The position numbers were made by a program, and so were the translations under genes. 64,000 nucleotides of DNA from Variovorax ginsengisoli. Lineage in GTDB: Bacteria > Pseudomonadota > Gammaproteobacteria > Burkholderiales > Burkholderiaceae_C. The stretch lies in assembly GCF_006438845.1 (NCBI RefSeq), contig NZ_RCZJ01000001.1, forward strand, positions 1,170,101 to 1,234,100. The letters run 5' to 3'. Each line of letters opens with the position of its first letter. Position 1 is the first letter of the stretch. Of the stretch, positions 1 to 8,351 are shown one piece after another. The notes below the pieces were generated by a model, which searched no databases, was not told the origin of the DNA, and saw only the letters and a program-made list of their open reading frames with translations.

Positions 1-920
1 GGCACTGCCGCCAGCAATGGCACCAGCACGTCGCGACAGGCCTTCAGATGGGCGACGACGCGGGGCGTGATGTCCTTGCCATGCTGGATCGCGGCCACGC
101 CCGCGCGCTGCGTGAAGACGCTCGCACAAGAGGTGTTGAACTCGATCAGCTTGCCCATGCCGTCCATCAATGCCGGCGGCAACACCAGCCAGCCCAGTCG
201 CCAGCCGGTCATCAGGAAGCTCTTGGAGAAACTGTGCGCCACCACGAGGCGATCGTCCGGCGTGGCCACATCCAGGAAGCTGGGCGCGCAGCCGTTCGGC
301 GTCGGCTCGAAGTACAACCGCTCGTACACCTCGTCGGCCAGGATCCAGGTGCCAGTCCCGCGGCAATGATCGAGGATGGCTCGCTGCTCGTCGCCGGTCA
401 GCGTCCAGCCGGTCGGGTTGTTCGGCGCGTTGACGATCAGCAGCTTGGTTCGCGGCGTGATCGCCGTGCGCAGCGCGTCGAGATCGAGCGTCCACTCTCC
501 ATCGACCGGCTTCAGCGCGACGGTGCGCACCGTCGCGCCCATGATCGCCGGCTGCGCTACCAGGTTCGGCCACACCGGCGTCACGGCGACGACCTCGTCG
601 CCCGCATCGACCAGCGCCTGCACCGCCAGCATCAACGCGTTCACGCCACCGGAAGTCACCGCGATGCGCGACGCATCGATCCGAGGGTGCAGCGCGCTGG
701 CGTAACTGGCAATGGCTTCGCGCAGTTCCGGCAGGCCGAGGTTGTGCGCGTAGAAGGTTTCGCCGCGCTGCAGCGAATCGATCGCGGCCTGGCGTACCAC
801 GTCGGGCGTGATTTCGTCACTCTCGCCGAACCAGAAGGCCAGCACGTCGTCGCGGCCGATGCCGGCGTTGGCGACTTCGCGGATCTTGGAAGCTTCGAGG
901 TCGAGGATGGCTTGGCGCAT
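1..920 (-). CDS. PLP-dependent class I/II aminotransferase, 3' end missing at window edge
   Basis: About 306 N-terminal residues of a fold-type I aminotransferase are visible; the C-terminus lies beyond base 1. The NAPNNPTGW segment that contacts the cofactor and SFSKSFLMTGWRLGW, which holds the Schiff-base lysine, are both intact. The ATG at 918-920 is preceded on the minus strand by AGGAGA at good spacing. It starts 18 bp after the stop of the ABC-type binding protein upstream, so the two are probably one transcript. Substrate cannot be read from sequence; the family transfers amino groups between amino acids and 2-oxo acids in the cytoplasm. Confidence 0.9.
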   Translation of the reverse strand, partial: MRQAILDLEASKIREVANAGIGRDDVLAFWFGESDEITPDVVRQAAIDSLQRGETFYAHNLGLPELREAIASYASALHPRIDASRIAVTSGGVNALMLAVQALVDAGDEVVAVTPVWPNLVAQPAIMGATVRTVALKPVDGEWTLDLDALRTAITPRTKLLIVNAPNNPTGWTLTGDEQRAILDHCRGTGTWILADEVYERLYFEPTPNGCAPSFLDVATPDDRLVVAHSFSKSFLMTGWRLGWLVLPPALMDGMGKLIEFNTSCASVFTQRAGVAAIQHGKDITPRVVAHLKACRDVLVPLLAAV

Positions 921-938
921 GTCTTTTTCTCCTGCCCG

Positions 939-2222
939 TCAGGGCCGTTGCATCTTGCAAGTGGTGGGCATTTCGGCGCGCTCGGCAGCGACGGTTTTCA
1001 CGACCCGAAAGCCGTAGCCCGAGCCTTCAACGTCGAACTTCACACCCGGCGCGCCCAGCTTGTCCATCATGCCCACGACGAGCTGCTGCTGGAACTGATG
1101 GTCGGCGGCGCGCATGCGGCCGCGTTGGCCTGCCAGGGTGACGTCGGCCTGCTCCATCGCGCGCGCCACTGCGACCGTGTCGGTACTGCCCGCCCGTTCG
1201 ATGGACTGCGCGAGCGACTCAACCAGCAGTTGCATGCGCATGTGCACGTAATCGTCGGCCGCCTTGGGGAAGCGCGCGCGGAACGACTGGTAAAAGGCTT
1301 CGGACTGCGGCGTCTGCACGTTCGGAAGCCAGTCGGCCACGGCGATCACGCGGCCGATGCCCGCGTCGCCGATGGCGGCCGGCGCGCCCAGCGCGTTGCC
1401 ATAGAACGTATAGAACGTGCCGTTGAAGCCGGCCTCGCGCGCCGCTTTGACGAGCAGCGTGAGGTCGTTGCCCCAGTTGCCCGTGACGACCGCCTGCGCC
1501 CCGCTGGCGATGATCTTGGTGGCGTAGGGCGAGAAGTCTTTCACCCGTCCCATCGGATGCAACTCATCGCCAACCACCTGGACGTTGGGCCGGAGCGCAC
1601 CGAGTTGCCGCTTCGACTCGCGCAACACGGCCTGGCCGAAACTGTAGTCCTGCCCGATCAGGTACACGCGCTTGAGCGACGCGTCGTCCTTCACTACGTC
1701 CATCAGCGCCGTCACGCGCATGTCGGCATGCGCGTCGAAACGAAAGTGCCAGAAGCTGCAGCGCTCGTTGGTCAGCACCGGGTCGACGGCAGAGTAGTTG
1801 AGGAAGAGCACGCGGCGCGACGGATCGCGTTCGTTGTTCTTGTCGATGGCATCGACGAGCGCGGCCGCCGTCGCCGACGAGTTGCCCTGCAGCACGATGC
1901 GAGCGCCGTCGTCGATGGCCGCGCGCAGTGCCGACAAGGCCTCTTCGTTCTGGCCTTTGCTGTCGTAGCGCTCCAGCGCGAGCATCCGCGCGCCGCCCGG
2001 CAGTTTGATGCCGCCGCGCGCATTGACGCGTTCGACGGCCCACAGGATGTTTCGGAAAACAGCTTCGCCGGTGTTGGCGAAAGGCCCACTCATGCTCTCG
2101 ATCAGCGCCAGGCGGACGGGGCCTGAAGGCTGGGCCTGCGCGGTCCGCGAAAGGGCCGCCGCGCATAGCGCCGACGCCGCGAATTTCAAGGCCTGGCGGC
2201 GCCAAATAAAGCTCTGATTCAT
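939..2222 (-). CDS. ABC transporter substrate-binding protein, branched-chain amino acid (Leu/Ile/Val-binding) type
   Basis: A 427-residue periplasmic binding protein of the type I fold (receptor ligand-binding region, LivJ-like). The N-terminus has a twin-arginine-like segment (WRRQALKF) followed by a hydrophobic stretch ending in AQA, so it is exported. Residues after the signal (VRLALIESMSGPFANTGE) are typical of the family, which binds amino acids, amides or aromatic acids. I chose the ATG at 2222 over an in-frame codon 16 residues upstream because it sits directly before the signal peptide. No permease or ATPase lies beside it; the next gene downstream is an aminotransferase. Confidence 0.85.
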   Translation of the reverse strand: MNQSFIWRRQALKFAASALCAAALSRTAQAQPSGPVRLALIESMSGPFANTGEAVFRNILWAVERVNARGGIKLPGGARMLALERYDSKGQNEEALSALRAAIDDGARIVLQGNSSATAAALVDAIDKNNERDPSRRVLFLNYSAVDPVLTNERCSFWHFRFDAHADMRVTALMDVVKDDASLKRVYLIGQDYSFGQAVLRESKRQLGALRPNVQVVGDELHPMGRVKDFSPYATKIIASGAQAVVTGNWGNDLTLLVKAAREAGFNGTFYTFYGNALGAPAAIGDAGIGRVIAVADWLPNVQTPQSEAFYQSFRARFPKAADDYVHMRMQLLVESLAQSIERAGSTDTVAVARAMEQADVTLAGQRGRMRAADHQFQQQLVVGMMDKLGAPGVKFDVEGSGYGFRVVKTVAAERAEMPTTCKMQRP

Positions 2223-2342
2223 TCTCTTGAAACGCTTGCCCGCATGCCTAGATGAGGTGGCAAGCGGCACTCATGTTGAAAGGCCGCGCAGTGTACGGGA
2301 CACACCTTCTTGTCCCCATTGTTCATCCTCTGGAGTCTCACC

Positions 2343-2717
2343 ATGTTCTTCGCCCCCGCCGTCCGCACCGCGCGCTTCATCCCACGCTCGTTCGACCGCA
2401 ACTTCGAGCGCTTCGTCAACGACGCCTTCACGAGCGGCTCGCAGCGCTCGCTCAACGTCGAGCAGGACGACACCACCTGGACGCTGTCCCTCGACGTGCC
2501 CGGCCTGTCGCGCGACGACTTGAGCATCGGCATCGAAGGTGCCGTCGTCCGGATCGAAAGCAAGGCCGACGCCAAGCGGCAGTTCAAGGCGGCCTACGAA
2601 CTGCCGCAGGAAATTGAAACGGCGACCAGCGAGGCCAAGCTGGAGAACGGCGTCCTGACGCTCAAGCTTGGCAAGCGTGTGCCGGTCAGCAATGTCCACA
2701 CCCTGACCGTCAACTGA
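2343..2717 (+). CDS. Small heat shock protein, Hsp20/alpha-crystallin family
   Basis: A 124-residue protein with an alpha-crystallin domain (about residues 35-124). LNVEQDDTTWTLSLDVPGLS begins the beta-sandwich and LENGVLTLKLGK is the conserved C-terminal signature. The family forms ATP-independent holdase oligomers that protect unfolded cytoplasmic proteins. The ATG at 2343 follows TGGAG at good spacing; an in-frame GTG 11 codons upstream lacks such a site. The gene stands alone between a divergent binding-protein gene and a strong terminator. Heat control is likely from the family, but I could not place a convincing sigma-32 promoter. Confidence 0.9.
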   Translation: MFFAPAVRTARFIPRSFDRNFERFVNDAFTSGSQRSLNVEQDDTTWTLSLDVPGLSRDDLSIGIEGAVVRIESKADAKRQFKAAYELPQEIETATSEAKLENGVLTLKLGKRVPVSNVHTLTVN

Positions 2718-2769
2718 AGCGCGGCGGACTTACCGCCACAAATTCGGCCCTTTGCAAGTCAGCGCGGAA

Positions 2770-2798
2770 GCCGACCACGACTCGTGGTCGGCTTTTTT
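2770..2798 (+). terminator. Rho-independent terminator after the hsp20 gene
   Basis: A near-perfect 23-base palindrome at 2770-2792 (arms GCCGACCACGA and TCGTGGTCGGC) is followed by six T residues at 2793-2798. It lies 53 bp after the hsp20 stop codon. Confidence 0.9.
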
Positions 2799-2819
2799 AT
2801 GCTTCAATCTGAAATCTGT

Positions 2820-2870
2820 GTAAAACATCACGCTAAACGGTTGTTTTACAAAACTTTTTTCTTAATTTGA
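2820..2870 (+). promoter_or_regulatory. AT-rich inverted repeat and possible promoter before the hydrolase gene
   Basis: The stretch 2799-2870 is much richer in A and T than its surroundings. It holds an exact 8-base inverted repeat, GTAAAACA at 2820-2827 and TGTTTTAC at 2842-2849, separated by 14 bases. TTGTTT at 2841 and TTAATT at 2862 could act as -35 and -10 hexamers with 15 bp spacing, which is slightly short. It may be an operator plus promoter for the gene at 2928; no regulator is next door. Confidence 0.35.
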
Positions 2871-2927
2871 GGTCGCGGTTCCGCTGACAACCCGTGCTCA
2901 GCGGGTCCCCGATACAAGGGGATACCG

Positions 2928-3629
2928 TTGGATACACACTTGCACGCTGCGCGTCCTGGCCATCGTTCGAACACGCTGCTGGTGTTCCTGCCCGGCGCGT
3001 TCCTCCAGCCGGAGGAATTCGAGCGCGAGGGTTTCGTGAACGCGGTGCGCGAGCGCGACGTGGCGGCGGACGTGCTGCTGGTCGACGCCAACGTTTCCTA
3101 CTACTACGACCAAAGCTTCGTACAGCGGCTCAGCGACGACGTCCTGGCCCCGGCGAAGGCGCAGGGCTACGGCGCGATCTGGCTCGTGGGCATCTCGATC
3201 GGCGGTTTCGGTGCACTGACGCATGAGTTGAGCCGGCCTGGACTGGTCGACGGCATCGTCGCGCTGGCGCCCTACCTCGGTCGCCGTCCGATCGGCGCGG
3301 AGATCCACAAGGCGGGTGGCCTTCGCGCCTGGAAGGCGCCCGAGGCGCCGTCCGATGACGAAATCGACCGCAAGCTCTGGCCATGGCTGCAACGCTACGC
3401 CTACCCCGAACCGTCCCATCCCATGCCGCCGCTCTACCTGGGTTACGGCCTCGCCGATCGATTCGCCTCCAACCACCAACTGCTGGCGGAGGCCCTGCCA
3501 CAGGGGCATGTCTTCACCACCGAGGGCGGCCACGACTGGCCTCAGTGGTCGCGGCTGTGGCGCAGCATGCTGCACGTGCTGCCACTGCCCCTGCACGCCC
3601 CGCACGACGCAGAGCTCGCACTGAACTGA
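2928..3629 (+). CDS. Alpha/beta hydrolase family protein
   Basis: A 233-residue cytoplasmic protein with an alpha/beta hydrolase layout. The opening strand TLLVFLPGAF carries an oxyanion-type turn and GISIGG (nucleophile Ser90) is the elbow. An acidic residue in GLADRF and the histidine in EGGHDW complete a plausible triad. Substrate is unknown. The start is TTG at 2928, supported by AAGGGG seven bases upstream and by the hydrolase core beginning at residue 16. It stands alone, with an AT-rich promoter-like region in front. Confidence 0.75.
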   Translation: MDTHLHAARPGHRSNTLLVFLPGAFLQPEEFEREGFVNAVRERDVAADVLLVDANVSYYYDQSFVQRLSDDVLAPAKAQGYGAIWLVGISIGGFGALTHELSRPGLVDGIVALAPYLGRRPIGAEIHKAGGLRAWKAPEAPSDDEIDRKLWPWLQRYAYPEPSHPMPPLYLGYGLADRFASNHQLLAEALPQGHVFTTEGGHDWPQWSRLWRSMLHVLPLPLHAPHDAELALN

Positions 3630-3727
3630 GCGGCCACCGCCGACACGCAGCCGCTCTGCGTGACAGCCCGACAATGCGGGTCGGGCAGCGCACGGGTGCT
3701 GCCGCACCTCTGGGAGTCATCCGTCCA

Positions 3728-4339
3728 ATGAAGCGCCTACACGGCCTCGCCCTTCTCCGCTTCTTCCGCCTCGGCGGCCTGCTGGCAGCCACTATGGCAT
3801 CGCCGCTGCAGGCGAAAGGCATCGACATCACGCTGCCGCCTCCCGCCTCTGGCGCCAGCGCACAGGTCTTCTTCTCGCCCGACGCCGAAACCGATCAAGC
3901 GATTGCGCAGGCCATCGCCGATGCGCGCCGACGGGTCTGGGTCGCGGGTTACTTCTTCACCTCGTCGGCCCTGGCCAAGGCGCTGGACCAGGCCAAAGCG
4001 CGCGGGCTCGACGTTCGCGTGTTGCTCGACCGCTCCCAGGTCACGCTGAAGTACTCGAGCGCCACGTACTTTCACAACAAAGGCGTGCCGCTGTGGATCA
4101 ACGCGCGCTACCCGGTGATGCATCACAAGTTCGTACTGATCGACGCCGACACGGTGGGCTTCGGCTCGATGAACTTCACGCGGGCCGGTGCCCAGCAGAA
4201 CGCCGAGAACTTCAACCTGTTCCGACGTTGGCCGCAGCTTGCGTCCACCTATGCGAAGGAATTCGAGCGCCTCCAACAGGAATCCGAGCCATACCGGCCG
4301 GGCATGGCCTTCGACAGCGCCACGCAGCCGAAGCCGTGA
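3728..4339 (+). CDS. Secreted phospholipase D-like protein, single HKD motif (Nuc-type)
   Basis: A 203-residue protein with an N-terminal signal peptide (hydrophobic to about residue 28) and one HxKxxxxD catalytic motif at His132, Lys134 and Asp139, followed by GSMNFT. One-motif members of the superfamily, such as the Nuc endonuclease, act as homodimers and cut phosphodiester bonds. The signal peptide suggests a periplasmic nuclease or phospholipase. The reading frame stays open for 345 bases upstream of the ATG at 3728, but that region overlaps the preceding gene and has no homology signal. It converges on tsaD with a 4 bp gap. Confidence 0.85.
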   Translation: MKRLHGLALLRFFRLGGLLAATMASPLQAKGIDITLPPPASGASAQVFFSPDAETDQAIAQAIADARRRVWVAGYFFTSSALAKALDQAKARGLDVRVLLDRSQVTLKYSSATYFHNKGVPLWINARYPVMHHKFVLIDADTVGFGSMNFTRAGAQQNAENFNLFRRWPQLASTYAKEFERLQQESEPYRPGMAFDSATQPKP

Positions 4340-4343
4340 CCGA

Positions 4344-5408
4344 TCAAGACGCGACAGGCTCCGTCGCCTGCGAACTTTCTTGCAAGCTGTACAACGGCCA
4401 GCGCGGCTTGACGTCAAAAGCGTAGACATCGGTCGGCCGCTGCATGCCGGCCTGAAGACGCATCGCGGCGGCCATCGCGATCATCGCGCCGTTGTCGGTA
4501 CACAGATGCAGCTCCGGGTAGTGCACCCGCACGCCGCGCTGCGCGCAGGCCGCGTCGAGTTGCTGGCGCAGCATGCGGTTGGCGCCGACGCCGCCGGCCA
4601 CCACCAGGCGCTTCAAGCCCGTGTCCCTAAGGGCGCTCAGGCTCTTCTTCAACAGCACTTCGACGATGGCAGCCTGCGTGGATGCCGCCAGATCGGCCTT
4701 GCGTGCCTCCAGTTCGTCGCCCAGCTTCTTGGCCTGGGTGAGCACGGCGGTCTTCAGCCCCGCAAAGGAAAAATCGAGGTCGCCGCTGTGCAGCAGCGGA
4801 CGCGGCAGCTTGAAGGCCATCGCGTCACCCTGCTCCGCGAGCTTGGCCAGCCACGGACCGCCTGGATAGGGCAAGCCCATCAGCTTGGCCGACTTGTCGA
4901 AGGCCTCGCCCGCCGCGTCGTCGATGGTCTCGCCCAGCATGTCGTAGTCGCCGACGCCGTCGACGCGCATCAATTGCGTGTGGCCGCCCGACACCAGCAG
5001 CGCCACGAAAGGAAACTCCGGCGGATCGGCGCTCAGAAAGGGCGATAGCAGATGGCCTTCGAGGTGGTGCACGCCCAGCACCGGCTTGTTCAGCGCTGCG
5101 CCCAGGGCACACGCCACGCCGGCACCGACCAGCAGCGCACCTGCCAGGCCGGGACCGCGCGTGTAGGCGACGACATCGACATCGGCCAGCCGCTTGCCGG
5201 CTTCGTCGAATACCGTCTGCGCGAGCGGCAGCACACGGCGGATGTGGTCTCGGCTCGCGAGTTCGGGCACCACGCCGCCGTAGGCCTGGTGCATGGCGAT
5301 CTGGCTGTGCAGCGCGTGCGAGGCCAAACGCGGCAGGGTCGCGCCCTCCCATTCGACCAGCGCCACGCCGGTTTCGTCGCACGACGATTCGATTCCCAAT
5401 ACGAGCAT
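4344..5408 (-). CDS. tsaD: tRNA N6-adenosine threonylcarbamoyltransferase TsaD
   Basis: A 354-residue protein of normal family length. It transfers the threonylcarbamoyl group from threonylcarbamoyl-AMP to A37 of ANN-decoding tRNAs, working with TsaB and TsaE. The ASKHA-fold opening [17 protein letters not shown], the metal-binding HxxxH (His115 and His119 in HHLEGH), SGGHTQL and the C-terminal CTDNGAMIA signature are all present. The ATG at 5406-5408 fits the family N-terminus exactly. It diverges from nasR, leaving an 87 bp shared region. The function is essential in most bacteria. Confidence 0.97.
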   Translation of the reverse strand: MLVLGIESSCDETGVALVEWEGATLPRLASHALHSQIAMHQAYGGVVPELASRDHIRRVLPLAQTVFDEAGKRLADVDVVAYTRGPGLAGALLVGAGVACALGAALNKPVLGVHHLEGHLLSPFLSADPPEFPFVALLVSGGHTQLMRVDGVGDYDMLGETIDDAAGEAFDKSAKLMGLPYPGGPWLAKLAEQGDAMAFKLPRPLLHSGDLDFSFAGLKTAVLTQAKKLGDELEARKADLAASTQAAIVEVLLKKSLSALRDTGLKRLVVAGGVGANRMLRQQLDAACAQRGVRVHYPELHLCTDNGAMIAMAAAMRLQAGMQRPTDVYAFDVKPRWPLYSLQESSQATEPVAS

Positions 5409-5495
5409 GGCCACGAGTGTAGGATGCGCCCGCTTCGAGGGCATGGATGTTGCTGCATGCCCCTTCACCGCGACCCTCCGACTGCCCACGACACC

Positions 5496-6776
5496 ATGAA
5501 ATCCGGACTGAGCTTCCTGATTGCCGCACTGCGCAGCGAGATCGACGAGCTCGATCAGTTGTCGCGCATGAGCGAACTGGTCGGCACCATCGGTCGGCTG
5601 GTGCACGCACTGCAGCGCGAGCGCGGGATCTCGAATGTCCTGCTCGCTTCCGGCGGCCAGCGCTTCGTGGCCGAACGGACCGCCCAGATCGCCGAGTGCG
5701 CCACGCTCGAGCAGACGGTGCGCGAGCGCTTCGATGCGCTCGAGGCCGATCCGCGGCGGCTGGGCAACAGCGCCCGCCTCTTCAGCCGCATCGCGTGGGT
5801 GGTGCCCGGCCTCGACGCACTGCCGGCGCTCCGGCAGCGGGTCGGTGGGCTGAAGATGCCCGCCACCGAAGCGACCAGTGCGTTCGTCAAGGTGGTCGCC
5901 GGCCTTCTCGCGGTGGTGTTCGAAGCGGCCGACGGCGCGACCGACCCCGAAATCTCGCGCCTGCTGGTGGCGATGTTCAATTTCATGCAGGGCAAGGAGC
6001 TCGCCGGGCAGGAGCGCGCCTGCGGTGCCGCCGCGTTCGCCTCGGGCCAGAACGATGCCGCACGCCAGCAGCAATGGCTGCACCTGATCGAATCGCAAGA
6101 ACGCTGCTTCCAGGTTTTCTCCGAATTCTCCGGCCCCGAACTCGAAGCGCAATGGCTCGCCCACCTGCCGCCGGCCCAGACTGCCGAACTCGAGCGCCTG
6201 CGTCGCATCGCCTGCGCCGCGCCCGCTGGCGTGGCGCTCGATGCCGACCTGAGCCCGCTGTGGTTCGACTGCTGCACGCACCGCATCGACGCGATGCAGA
6301 TCGTCGAGGAGCGCCTGGCCGACGACCTGCGCCAGCTGTGCAGTGCCAAGATCGCCCGCGCCCGCACCGATCTGCAAACCCACGAGTCGCTGCTGACGCA
6401 GATCGCCCACGCACCACCCGCTGCGCCGGCCGCCTTCTTCGAGCAGCCGGCCACGCCGCTGTTCGCTGCTTCGCCGGCCCATGGCGCCCCACCGTACGGC
6501 CGTCAGCTCGAACGCTCCATCCTCGACATGGTCCAGGACCAGTCGCAGCGCCTGCAGGCGATGAGCGACGAACTCGACACCGTGCGGGCGTCGCTCAACG
6601 AGCGCAAGCTGGTCGAGCGCGCCAAGGGCCTGCTCATGGCGCACCGCCGAATGACCGAGGCCGAAGCGCACAAGATGCTGCGCCAGACCGCGATGAACCA
6701 GAACCGGCGGCTGATCGATGTCGCCGAGTCGGTGCTCGCCATGGCCGAATACCTGCCTGCAAGCGGCAAAGCCTGA
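5496..6776 (+). CDS. nasR: NasR-type nitrate-sensing transcription antiterminator (NIT and ANTAR domains)
   Basis: A 426-residue protein. Residues about 30-300 resemble the all-helical NIT nitrate/nitrite sensor, including the [13 protein letters not shown] segment. Residues about 365-416 form an ANTAR RNA-binding domain ([10 protein letters not shown], then the helices ending in [12 protein letters not shown]). In Klebsiella oxytoca, NasR binds nitrate and then the nasF leader RNA, preventing early termination. Here it sits directly ahead of a 320 bp region ending in an intrinsic terminator and nrtA, the same arrangement. It is divergent from tsaD and probably has its own promoter in the 87 bp gap. 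Confidence 0.92.
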   Translation: MKSGLSFLIAALRSEIDELDQLSRMSELVGTIGRLVHALQRERGISNVLLASGGQRFVAERTAQIAECATLEQTVRERFDALEADPRRLGNSARLFSRIAWVVPGLDALPALRQRVGGLKMPATEATSAFVKVVAGLLAVVFEAADGATDPEISRLLVAMFNFMQGKELAGQERACGAAAFASGQNDAARQQQWLHLIESQERCFQVFSEFSGPELEAQWLAHLPPAQTAELERLRRIACAAPAGVALDADLSPLWFDCCTHRIDAMQIVEERLADDLRQLCSAKIARARTDLQTHESLLTQIAHAPPAAPAAFFEQPATPLFAASPAHGAPPYGRQLERSILDMVQDQSQRLQAMSDELDTVRASLNERKLVERAKGLLMAHRRMTEAEAHKMLRQTAMNQNRRLIDVAESVLAMAEYLPASGKA

Positions 6777-6792
6777 ACGCAATTGGTGCGCT

Positions 6793-6807
6793 GCACGACA
6801 AGCGTGC
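6793..6807 (+). promoter_or_regulatory. NtrC-like enhancer site upstream of the nas operon
   Basis: GCAC at 6793-6796 and GTGC at 6804-6807 are separated by exactly 7 bases, matching the GCAC-N7-GTGC core of NtrC sites. It lies about 108 bp upstream of the sigma-54 -12 element, a usual enhancer distance. A poorer second match begins at 6834. Confidence 0.6.
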
Positions 6808-6900
6808 CAGTTCCACGCCACGCCTCCAACGGCGCACCGCCTTCTGCGCGCATTGGCAAAAACGACTCTTTCTGCTGCAGCAAAGCCGTGCCGCCACGGC

Positions 6901-6916
6901 TGGCACAACGCTTGCA
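6901..6916 (+). promoter_or_regulatory. Sigma-54 (RpoN) promoter of the nrt/nas operon
   Basis: TGGCAC at 6901-6906 and TTGCA at 6912-6916, separated by 5 bases, match the -24/-12 consensus with correct GG-to-GC spacing. Transcription would begin near 6926, giving a leader of about 170 bases before the nrtA ATG. Sigma-54 with NtrC control is the known arrangement for assimilatory nitrate operons in Klebsiella. Confidence 0.85.
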
Positions 6917-6930
6917 TGTCTCGCTGCCAT

Positions 6931-6946
6931 AGACCGACGTAGGTCT
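6931..6946 (+). promoter_or_regulatory. Leader RNA hairpin, possible NasR/ANTAR recognition element
   Basis: AGACC at 6931-6935 and GGTCT at 6942-6946 form a 5 bp stem around the six-base loop GACGTA, only a few bases after the predicted transcription start. ANTAR proteins recognise small hexaloop hairpins ahead of a terminator. The G at loop position 4 fits the consensus, but position 1 is G instead of the usual A, and I did not find a clear second partner hairpin. Confidence 0.4.
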
Positions 6947-6992
6947 GCAGGCAGGCGGCATCCAACGCAGGGGGTCGCCCACCGAACCGGAC

Positions 6993-7065
6993 AAAGGCGT
7001 CCGTATCCGTCGAAGCTCGCGCGCACGCAGCTTCGACGCGATGCGGACGCCTTTTTTGTTTTTTT
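6993..7065 (+). terminator. Attenuator: intrinsic terminator in the nrtA leader
   Basis: GGCGTCCG at 6996-7003 pairs with CGGACGCC at 7044-7051, and GTCGAAGCT at 7009-7017 pairs with AGCTTCGAC at 7029-7037. Two T runs (7052-7057 and 7059-7065) follow. The structure ends 31 bp before the nrtA start and after the sigma-54 promoter, so it would stop transcription unless an antiterminator acts. NasR, encoded just upstream, is the obvious candidate. Confidence 0.88.
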
Positions 7066-7096
7066 CGACCTTGTCCCTTCCTTCCGGAGTCCGCCC

Positions 7097-8341
7097 ATGT
7101 CCGATCTGCTGAAAACCAAATTGAGCCGCCGCCGCGTGCTGCAGGCCGCCGCCGTCGGTGCCGCAGGCATCGACCCGGCGCTGCGCGCCCTTGCCTACGC
7201 ACAGGGCTCCGACAAGCCCGAGAAGGAAGAAGTCAAGATCGGCTTCATCCCGTTGACCGACTGCGCCAGCGTGGTGATGGCCTCGGTGCTGGGCATCGAC
7301 AAGAAGTACGGCGTGAAGATCGTGCCCAACAAGGAAGCCAGTTGGGCCGGCGTGCGCGACAAGCTGGTCAACGGAGACCTCGACATGGCCCACGTGCTGT
7401 ACGGCCTGGTCTACGGCGTGCATCTCGGTCTGAGCGGCCCGAAGAAGGACATGGCCGTGCTCATGACCTTGAACAACAACGGCCAGGCGATCACGCTGTC
7501 GAAGAAGCTGGCCGACAAGGGCGCGGTCGACGCACCGTCGCTCGCGAAGCTCATCGCGAAGGAAAAGGGCGACTACACCTTCGCGCAGACCTTCCCGACC
7601 GGCACGCACGCGATGTGGCTGTACTACTGGCTGGCCTCGGCCGGCATCGACCCGTTCAAGGACGTGAAGAACATCGTGGTGCCGCCGCCGCAGATGGTGG
7701 CGAACATGCGCATCGGCAACATGGACGGCTTCTGCGTGGGCGAGCCCTGGAACCAGCGCGCCATCATGGACGGCATCGGGGTGACGGCCATCACCACACA
7801 GGACATCTGGAAGGACCACCCCGAAAAGGTGCTGGGCTGCACCGCCGACTTCGTCAAGAAGTACCCGAACACCGCGCGCGCCGTGACAGCCGCCATCCTC
7901 GAGGCCGGCCAATGGATCGACGCCGGCCTGCAGAACAAGAACAAGATGGCCGAGACGATCGCCGACAAGAGCTATGTCAACACCAGCGTCGACGCCATCA
8001 ACCAGCGCATCCTGGGTCGCTACGTCAACGGCATGGGCAAGAGCTGGGACGATCCGAACTTCATGAAGTTCTACAACGACGGCGCAGTCAACTTCCCGTA
8101 CCTGTCCGACGGCATGTGGTTCCTCACGCAGCACAAGCGCTGGGGCTTGCTGAAGGCGCACCCGGACTACCTGAAGGTGGCCACCGAGATCAACCGCATC
8201 GACATCTACAAGCAGGCCGCGACGGCCACCAAGACACCCGTGCCCGCGTCGCCGATGCGCACCAGCAAGCTGATGGACGGCGTGGTGTGGGACGGCAAGG
8301 ACCCCGCCAAGTACGCCGATTCGTTCAAGGTCAAGGCCTGA
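7097..8341 (+). CDS. nrtA: Nitrate ABC transporter substrate-binding protein (NrtA/NasF family)
   Basis: A 414-residue CmpA/NrtA-type binding protein. The N-terminus carries a twin-arginine signal ([15 protein letters not shown], residues 10-24), so it is probably exported folded. [18 protein letters not shown] begins the mature lobe, as in nitrate and bicarbonate binders of cyanobacteria and enterobacteria. The ATG at 7097 follows CCGGAG. It is the first structural gene behind the attenuated sigma-54 leader and is followed at 10 bp by the permease. Nitrate is favoured over taurine or bicarbonate because of the nasC and nasA genes downstream. Confidence 0.93.
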   Translation: MSDLLKTKLSRRRVLQAAAVGAAGIDPALRALAYAQGSDKPEKEEVKIGFIPLTDCASVVMASVLGIDKKYGVKIVPNKEASWAGVRDKLVNGDLDMAHVLYGLVYGVHLGLSGPKKDMAVLMTLNNNGQAITLSKKLADKGAVDAPSLAKLIAKEKGDYTFAQTFPTGTHAMWLYYWLASAGIDPFKDVKNIVVPPPQMVANMRIGNMDGFCVGEPWNQRAIMDGIGVTAITTQDIWKDHPEKVLGCTADFVKKYPNTARAVTAAILEAGQWIDAGLQNKNKMAETIADKSYVNTSVDAINQRILGRYVNGMGKSWDDPNFMKFYNDGAVNFPYLSDGMWFLTQHKRWGLLKAHPDYLKVATEINRIDIYKQAATATKTPVPASPMRTSKLMDGVVWDGKDPAKYADSFKVKA

Positions 8342-8351
8342 GGAGAGCACC

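Noticed and set aside
48..2126. A 692-codon open frame on the plus strand
   Set aside because: It runs antisense to the aminotransferase and the binding-protein genes; its translation is Arg/His-rich with no recognisable motif. Very GC-rich DNA gives many such long open frames opposite real genes, and I left all of them out.
2225..2321. Sigma-32 promoter for hsp20
   Set aside because: CTTGAAA (2225), TTGAAA (2276) and CCCCATT (2314) each resemble consensus halves, but no pair has the required 11-15 base spacing.
3383..3727. N-terminal extension of the phospholipase D-like protein
   Set aside because: The frame is open but overlaps the preceding hydrolase gene, and the signal peptide begins at the ATG at 3728.
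6834..6849. Second NtrC site in the nas leader
   Set aside because: GCAC is followed by GCGC after 8 bases, not GTGC after 7; too weak to list as a site.
6884..6901. Hairpin AGCCGTG/CACGGCT as an ANTAR target
   Set aside because: It has a four-base loop and lies upstream of the sigma-54 start point, so it would not be in the leader RNA.
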